Part shown: piece after piece, positions 60,357 through 64,000 of the stretch | How positions within the stretch are numbered: position 1 is the first letter of the stretch | How the letters are laid out: every line of letters starts with the position of its first letter | Assembly (NCBI GenBank): GCA_002309655.1 | Contig: DBXM01000016.1 | Span: 63,831 to 127,830, forward strand | Origin: Mageeibacillus sp. UBA1212 | Lineage (GTDB): Bacteria; Bacillota; Clostridia; UBA1212 | DNA: 64,000 nt | Direction: 5' to 3' | Program-made: the position numbers and the translations under genes | The notes under the pieces: model-generated | What the model saw: the letters and a program-made list of their open reading frames with translations, nothing else | Databases searched by the model: none | Told to the model about the DNA's origin: nothing

Positions 60357-61193
60357 TCAGTTTCTCCCGATGTCCGACCTGCCGCTGGCGAATACCGCCG
60401 CATCCACAGACAGCGCTCCGAGTTCGTCGACAATCAGCTCCGCGCACTCCCTGAGAGTCGCGCCTGTCGTCAGAATGTCGTCAATTAAAAGAATCTTTCT
60501 CCCCGCGACTTTTTCACGGTTGCCGTCGCCGTTAACTCTGAACTTCCCTGAAGCGTTTGAGCTTCTCTGGACAAATCCGAGCCGGCTCTGCTTCTGCCTC
60601 CCGGAGTCCGCCTCAAGGAGCCTCAGCGTCTCGATTCCGCTCAGTTTTGAAATCTCCGCCGTCATTTCGTGGCATTGGTCAAAACCTCTCTTTCTGAAAC
60701 GGTCCCTGCTGACGGGAACGTACGAGATATATGAATACTCCCGGAACCACGCGCCGAACGATTCATAGAGCAGCTTGCCGAAGCGTTTTCCCATCCATAC
60801 TTCCCCTTTAAACTTGTAACGCGTAAAAGCCTCTTTAAGCGCCCCCGAATAACGTCCGTAGCAGTACAGTTTCCCGAACGGATAGATATCTCCCGGGTGT
60901 TCGTTCGGCATTGTATACCGGACGACGTCTTTGGCGCACTTCGGGCATATGACCGGCCCGCGTACGGAATTCCCGTCAACCGCTGAAGTTCTTTTCGAAG
61001 TCCCTTCCGTAGCGGTGCTTCCGCCGCAGATGACGCAAATCTCGGGAAATAACAGCTCATCAAAAAAAGTTGTAATTCCGTAGAATACTTTTCTTTTATT
61101 CATTGTTCTTCGCGGCGGCGCGAACCCCTCTTCCCGGACAGATTCAGGCAAAACAGAAATATCCGGCTTTGTTCCGGCGGGAATGTCATTCAC
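60357..61193 (-). CDS. comF: ComF family protein (phosphoribosyltransferase-like)
   Basis: A 278-residue protein with an N-terminal zinc-ribbon-like pair of Cys motifs (CVICGG and CPKCAKD), then SGALKEAFTRYKFKGEVWMGKRFG, VPVSRDRFRKRGFDQCHEM and the PRPP motif ILLIDDILTTGATLRECA of ComFC/GntX proteins, linked to DNA uptake or nucleotide metabolism. The first ATG (61193) overlaps the ydbC stop by 8 bases; a start at 61103 (MNKRKVF) is possible because the first 30 residues are not conserved. The structured RNA begins about 50 bases after its stop. Confidence 0.88.
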   Translation of the reverse strand: MNDIPAGTKPDISVLPESVREEGFAPPRRTMNKRKVFYGITTFFDELLFPEICVICGGSTATEGTSKRTSAVDGNSVRGPVICPKCAKDVVRYTMPNEHPGDIYPFGKLYCYGRYSGALKEAFTRYKFKGEVWMGKRFGKLLYESFGAWFREYSYISYVPVSRDRFRKRGFDQCHEMTAEISKLSGIETLRLLEADSGRQKQSRLGFVQRSSNASGKFRVNGDGNREKVAGRKILLIDDILTTGATLRECAELIVDELGALSVDAAVFASGRSDIGRN

Positions 61194-61533
61194 CGGAAGC
61201 CGCCTTGAGCTCTTCGGCTTTAACGAGCGTCAGTTCGGGAACGCTTTCCGCACCCGGGGCGGCGGATTCATCGGACTTGGGCGCCTGCGGCCGGTAGCCG
61301 TCGGTCAGTTCGGAAGCGTTGATGTGCTTCATGTACTTGGCGAGCACAAGGAACTCGGGTCTCGTAAGAGTGATTCCCTTTCTCATGCTGGTGCGCTCGG
61401 GGCTCCACTCTCTGATGTCGAGCTTCGGACCTGAGTCGTTCCACTTGACAATGTTGACCTCGCGGGTCCAACCGTTGCCTCGGTCACTGAGTACGCAAAT
61501 GTGTTTTACAATTTCATATTTTACTTCTGCCAT
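61186..61533 (-). CDS. YdbC/PC4-family transcriptional coactivator protein
   Basis: A 115-residue protein related to the single-stranded-DNA-binding PC4/p15 coactivator fold. EIVKHICVLSDRGNGWTREVNIVKWNDSGPKLDIREWSP, then KGITLTRPEFLVLAKYM are typical of the bacterial YdbC family. The C-terminal 40 residues are a low-complexity extension. Start ATG 61533 sits behind an ideal AGGAGG; the frame extends upstream without one. comF follows with an 8-base overlap, so the two are coupled. Confidence 0.9.
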   Translation of the reverse strand: MAEVKYEIVKHICVLSDRGNGWTREVNIVKWNDSGPKLDIREWSPERTSMRKGITLTRPEFLVLAKYMKHINASELTDGYRPQAPKSDESAAPGAESVPELTLVKAEELKAASGE

Positions 61534-61566
61534 CGTTGTTACCTCCTTTTTCGTTGGCGTACACGA

Positions 61567-61595
61567 ATTATACCTGTTCACAAACGGTTTTGCAA
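61567..61595 (-). promoter_or_regulatory. Promoter of ydbC-comF
   Basis: TTGCAA and TATAAT with 17-base spacing on the minus strand, 34-62 bases before the start codon. Confidence 0.8.
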
Positions 61596-61719
61596 ACAGA
61601 AAAATATTTCCCGATTTGACGGGATTTTATGGAAAATATTTGTGAATTTCGTGAATTTTCGCAGTTCGCGAATGTTTGGGATTCCGCATTTTCCAACGTT
61701 TGAAAACCCGGAAAATACA

Positions 61720-61762
61720 AAGAAAACGGTTCCCGCGCCGTTAAAGCGGCACGAAAACCGTT
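61720..61762 (-). terminator. Intrinsic terminator after cimA
   Basis: Minus strand AACGGTT / AACCGTT outer stem and CGTGCCG / CGGCGCG inner stem (one U-G pair), followed by TTCTTTG. Confidence 0.75.
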
Positions 61763-61889
61763 GAATACCTGTGGTATCTTTTTAGGATTCTATTTCCCGG
61801 AAACCGGTGGATTTTCCACCATCGAAGCACCGTTGCGGCGTATTTTCCGGAACACGACTTTTTTGGAAAATATTTTTCTTCAAAAATTT

Positions 61890-63515
61890 TCAGTTGATTC
61901 CGCCGAAATTGTCGAGCATGAAGTCGTACGAATCGACGAGCGCGTCGAAGCTGGCTTTGATGATGTCGCCCGAAACGCCGACGGTACACCACTTGTTCGT
62001 GCCGTCCGAGGATTCTACGACGACGCGGACCACGGAGGCGGTGGCAAGGGTGGATTCGAGAACGCGTACCTTATAGTCGACAAGGTGCATGCGACCGATC
62101 ACCGGGTAGAAGCTCGTTAGCGCTTTTCTTAAAGCCTTGTCGAGCGCGTCGACCGGACCGATTCCGTTTGCGGCGGTAATCTCTTCCCTGCCGTCGACCG
62201 TGACGTCGACGATCGCGCTTGCCGTGGGAATCTGCGGAGTTCCCGGTTCCTGCTCAATCTGCTTTGCGGCGTATTTTTCACCGGCGTCGTTGTCGAAAAC
62301 GACCACCTTGTAAGTGTTCAAAATGAACCAGGAACGCCTGATGCCGAGCAGCTCCTTGACGAGCATTTCAAAGGACGCGTCGGCACCTTCGAACCTGTAC
62401 CCTTCAAGCTCAAGTTCCTTTATTTTATCAATAATAAGCGCGGCGCTGTCGGCGTCGCAGCCCAGTTTCGGGAGCAGCTCGCCGACCTTCGCGATGACCG
62501 CCGCCCTGCCGGACTGTTCGGAGAGCATGATTCTTCGAGAATTTCCGACTGCCTCGGGGGGCACGTGCTCGTAGGAAGAGCTGTTCTTGCGTACCGCATC
62601 GATGTGGACGCCGGCCTTGTGGCTGAATGCGTTTCTGCCTACGTATGGGGAAAAATCCCACATTTTGGTGTTGGAGATCTCGCAAGCCCGCTGCGCGAAA
62701 GAATACAATTTGCCAAGGTCGGGAATGCAGTCGCAGCCCAGCTTCAGAGTGAGGTTCGGAACCACCGTGAAGAGGTTTGCGTTGCCGCAGCGTTCACCCC
62801 AGCCGTTGACCGCGACCTGCGCCATGAATGCGCCGGCAAGAACCGCTTCGACAGTCGCGTAGTCGGCGGCGCCGGAGTCGTTGTGGGCGTGGATACCGAA
62901 TTTTCCTTCGATTTCCGGCATTTCCCGCAGCGTTTCGTCGATTATCTCGCGCTGGCGGTAAGGCAGAACGCCGCCGTTGGTGTCGCACAGAACCACGCAC
63001 TCCGCGCCGGCACCCAAAGCGGTCCTCAGACAGTCGAGCGCGTATTCACGGTTCTCCGAAAAGCCGTCGAAATAGTGTTCCGCGTCGAAAAACACCTTTT
63101 TCCCGCACAAAACAAGCCGCGAGACGGTCTTTTCGATCATCGAGAGATTCTCGCCCTCCGTGACGCCCAGAATCTCGCGCGCCTGGAACGACGACGCCTT
63201 CCCGAAAACGGTGACATACTCGGTTCCCGCCTCAAGAAGCGCCTTCAGCATCGGAGATTTGTCCGCATCCTCGTAGGGTTTCAGAGTTGACCCGAACGCG
63301 ACCGGCTTTGCGTGGACCGGGCGGATGTTAGCGAGCTCTTTGTAGAACGCGTCGTCCTTGGGCGAGCCGCCGGCCAGACCGCATTCTATGAAGTCGACTC
63401 CGAGGTTGTCAAGCTCGTTGAAAAGCCTGATCCTGTCCGCGACGGTGAGCGATATTCCAACGCACTGGGAGCCCTCTCTCAGAGTGGTATCGTAAATTAC
63501 AACGTGTCTTTTCAT
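61890..63515 (-). CDS. cimA: Citramalate synthase
   Basis: A 541-residue member of the HMGL-like/2-isopropylmalate synthase family. N-terminal YDTTLREGSQCVG binds metal; later GIHAHNDSGAADYATVEAVLAGA, NGWGERCGNANL and the C-terminal LeuA-type regulatory domain (ASAIVDVTVDGREEITAANGIGPVDALDKALRKAL) are complete. It condenses pyruvate and acetyl-CoA to citramalate for threonine-independent isoleucine synthesis. The form with WFILNTYKVVV before the regulatory domain is the citramalate rather than isopropylmalate type. It lies 18 bases after ilvN, in a branched-chain amino acid unit that continues beyond the window. Confidence 0.93.
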   Translation of the reverse strand: MKRHVVIYDTTLREGSQCVGISLTVADRIRLFNELDNLGVDFIECGLAGGSPKDDAFYKELANIRPVHAKPVAFGSTLKPYEDADKSPMLKALLEAGTEYVTVFGKASSFQAREILGVTEGENLSMIEKTVSRLVLCGKKVFFDAEHYFDGFSENREYALDCLRTALGAGAECVVLCDTNGGVLPYRQREIIDETLREMPEIEGKFGIHAHNDSGAADYATVEAVLAGAFMAQVAVNGWGERCGNANLFTVVPNLTLKLGCDCIPDLGKLYSFAQRACEISNTKMWDFSPYVGRNAFSHKAGVHIDAVRKNSSSYEHVPPEAVGNSRRIMLSEQSGRAAVIAKVGELLPKLGCDADSAALIIDKIKELELEGYRFEGADASFEMLVKELLGIRRSWFILNTYKVVVFDNDAGEKYAAKQIEQEPGTPQIPTASAIVDVTVDGREEITAANGIGPVDALDKALRKALTSFYPVIGRMHLVDYKVRVLESTLATASVVRVVVESSDGTNKWCTVGVSGDIIKASFDALVDSYDFMLDNFGGIN

Positions 63516-63533
63516 GCAAAACCCCTGAACTTT

Positions 63534-64000
63534 TCAGCCCTTGTAGATCGAATCCGCGCCTCTACCGAGCGCGACGACGCCCGTTCTCGCCAGCTCGATA
63601 ATACCGAACTTCGAGAGCATTTTGATGACGGCCTCGGCCTTGTCGTCCTGCCCGGTGATCTCGCAGATGACCGAGTCGGGCTGGAGGTCGATGATCCTGC
63701 CCCTGAAAATGTTGACGATCTCGATGATCTCGCTTCTGGTCGACGAGTCCGCGTTCACTTTGATGACGATGAGCTCGCGGGAAATGAGCGAGGTCTCCTC
63801 GAGAACGACCACGTTGCTGACGCAGGGAAGCTTTTTGAGCTGCGCGACAAGCTGCGCGACCTGGCTGTTCGTGGCGTGAATTTCGACGGTGATGCGCGAG
63901 AACTGCGGTTTTTCGGTGGTTCCGACGGCGAGGCTGTCGATGTTGAAGCCCCTTCTGCTGAAAAGGTTCGTCACTTTGGCGAGAACGCCGGCCACGTTGT
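63534..64000 (-). CDS. ilvN: Acetolactate synthase small (regulatory) subunit, partial at the 5' end
   Basis: The frame runs off the right edge; about 155 residues are visible. NVAGVLAKVTNLFSRRGFNIDSLAVG is the ACT domain of IlvN that senses valine; the second domain (SRELIVIKVNADSSTRSEIIEIVNIFRGRIIDLQPDSVICEITGQDDKAEAVIKML) follows. The codon at 63995 read as a start is a GTG inside the gene (normally ...xPGVLxRV); the real start lies beyond base 64000 by only a few codons. It regulates acetolactate synthase and is followed by cimA. Confidence 0.94.
   Translation of the reverse strand, partial: NVAGVLAKVTNLFSRRGFNIDSLAVGTTEKPQFSRITVEIHATNSQVAQLVAQLKKLPCVSNVVVLEETSLISRELIVIKVNADSSTRSEIIEIVNIFRGRIIDLQPDSVICEITGQDDKAEAVIKMLSKFGIIELARTGVVALGRGADSIYKG

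Larger units (their letters stand above)
61534..61889. other. Intergenic region between cimA and ydbC
   Basis: About 356 bases without a gene. It contains the cimA terminator (61720-61762), the ydbC promoter (61567-61595), the inverted repeat TTCGC-AGTTC-GCGAA (61658-61672), and several GGAAAATA copies. Confidence 0.7.

Overview
The window is a 64 kb piece of a bacterial chromosome, most likely from an anaerobic low-abundance or uncultured member of the Clostridia (Bacillota). The reasons are AGGAGG-type ribosome sites throughout, TTG starts behind strong Shine-Dalgarno sites, clear sigma-A promoters (TTGxxx-17-TATAAT), the gene set (ScpA/ScpB, EngB, RecN, a ComF protein, PC4/YdbC, the NifU-like/GGGtGRT pair, a dockerin protein, TadE/DUF5702 proteins) and a complete lack of respiratory genes. 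Base composition is moderately GC-rich. Both window edges cut genes: a GGGtGRT protein at the left and ilvN at the right. There is no rRNA, CRISPR array, transposase or phage module; one tRNA-Leu is present.

Layout. 1-10.6 kb (minus strand): GGGtGRT and NifU-like Fe-S proteins, a glycerophosphodiesterase, scpB/scpA, a copper P-type ATPase with an extra C-terminal metal-binding domain, a degenerate SbcC/D-like (YhaN/YhaO-like) pair, and pgsA. 10.8-13.9 kb (plus): a sugar catabolic cluster with two TIM-barrel isomerases and a Gfo/Idh/MocA dehydrogenase. 13.9-25.1 kb (minus): housekeeping genes recN-nadK, dCMP deaminase, phosphodiesterase-rhamnulokinase, acyl-CoA synthetase with an XRE-cupin regulator, lysA-engB and cinA. 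25.1-26.8 kb: a secreted transglutaminase-like dockerin protein. 27.1-29.7 kb (plus): inositol-monophosphatase-like, EEP-family and esterase genes. 29.9-31.9 kb: mgtE behind a roughly 380-nt leader that holds an intrinsic terminator. 32-42.6 kb: lipoproteins and carbohydrate-related proteins (GH99-like, DUF5107, DUF4832, GH43-like propeller), tRNA-Leu and an MBL-fold hydrolase. 42.7-46.3 kb: a TadE/DUF5702 operon preceded by a nine-copy, 10-bp-period array that resembles Spo0A boxes. 46.4-53.7 kb: acyltransferase, DUF3737, alkaline phosphatase, acyl-CoA synthetase, DUF3846 and a GH127-like protein. 53.9-60 kb: a two-protein surface system (SpaA-like plus MucBP lipoprotein) and two beta-helix paralogues. 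60-60.3 kb: a large structured RNA candidate directly downstream of comF. 60.4-64 kb: comF, ydbC, cimA and ilvN.

The most notable points are: (1) the structured RNA next to comF, whose position recalls raiA RNA; (2) a MucBP repeat that is split between two consecutive surface proteins; (3) the Spo0A-box-like array in front of the pseudopilin operon; (4) an internal ribosome site in copA that could release a free CopZ-like chaperone; (5) an SbcC/SbcD-like pair in which both partners have lost catalytic motifs; (6) a riboswitch-like mgtE leader in which no M-box signature is visible. All family assignments come from reading motifs by eye; no database search was run.
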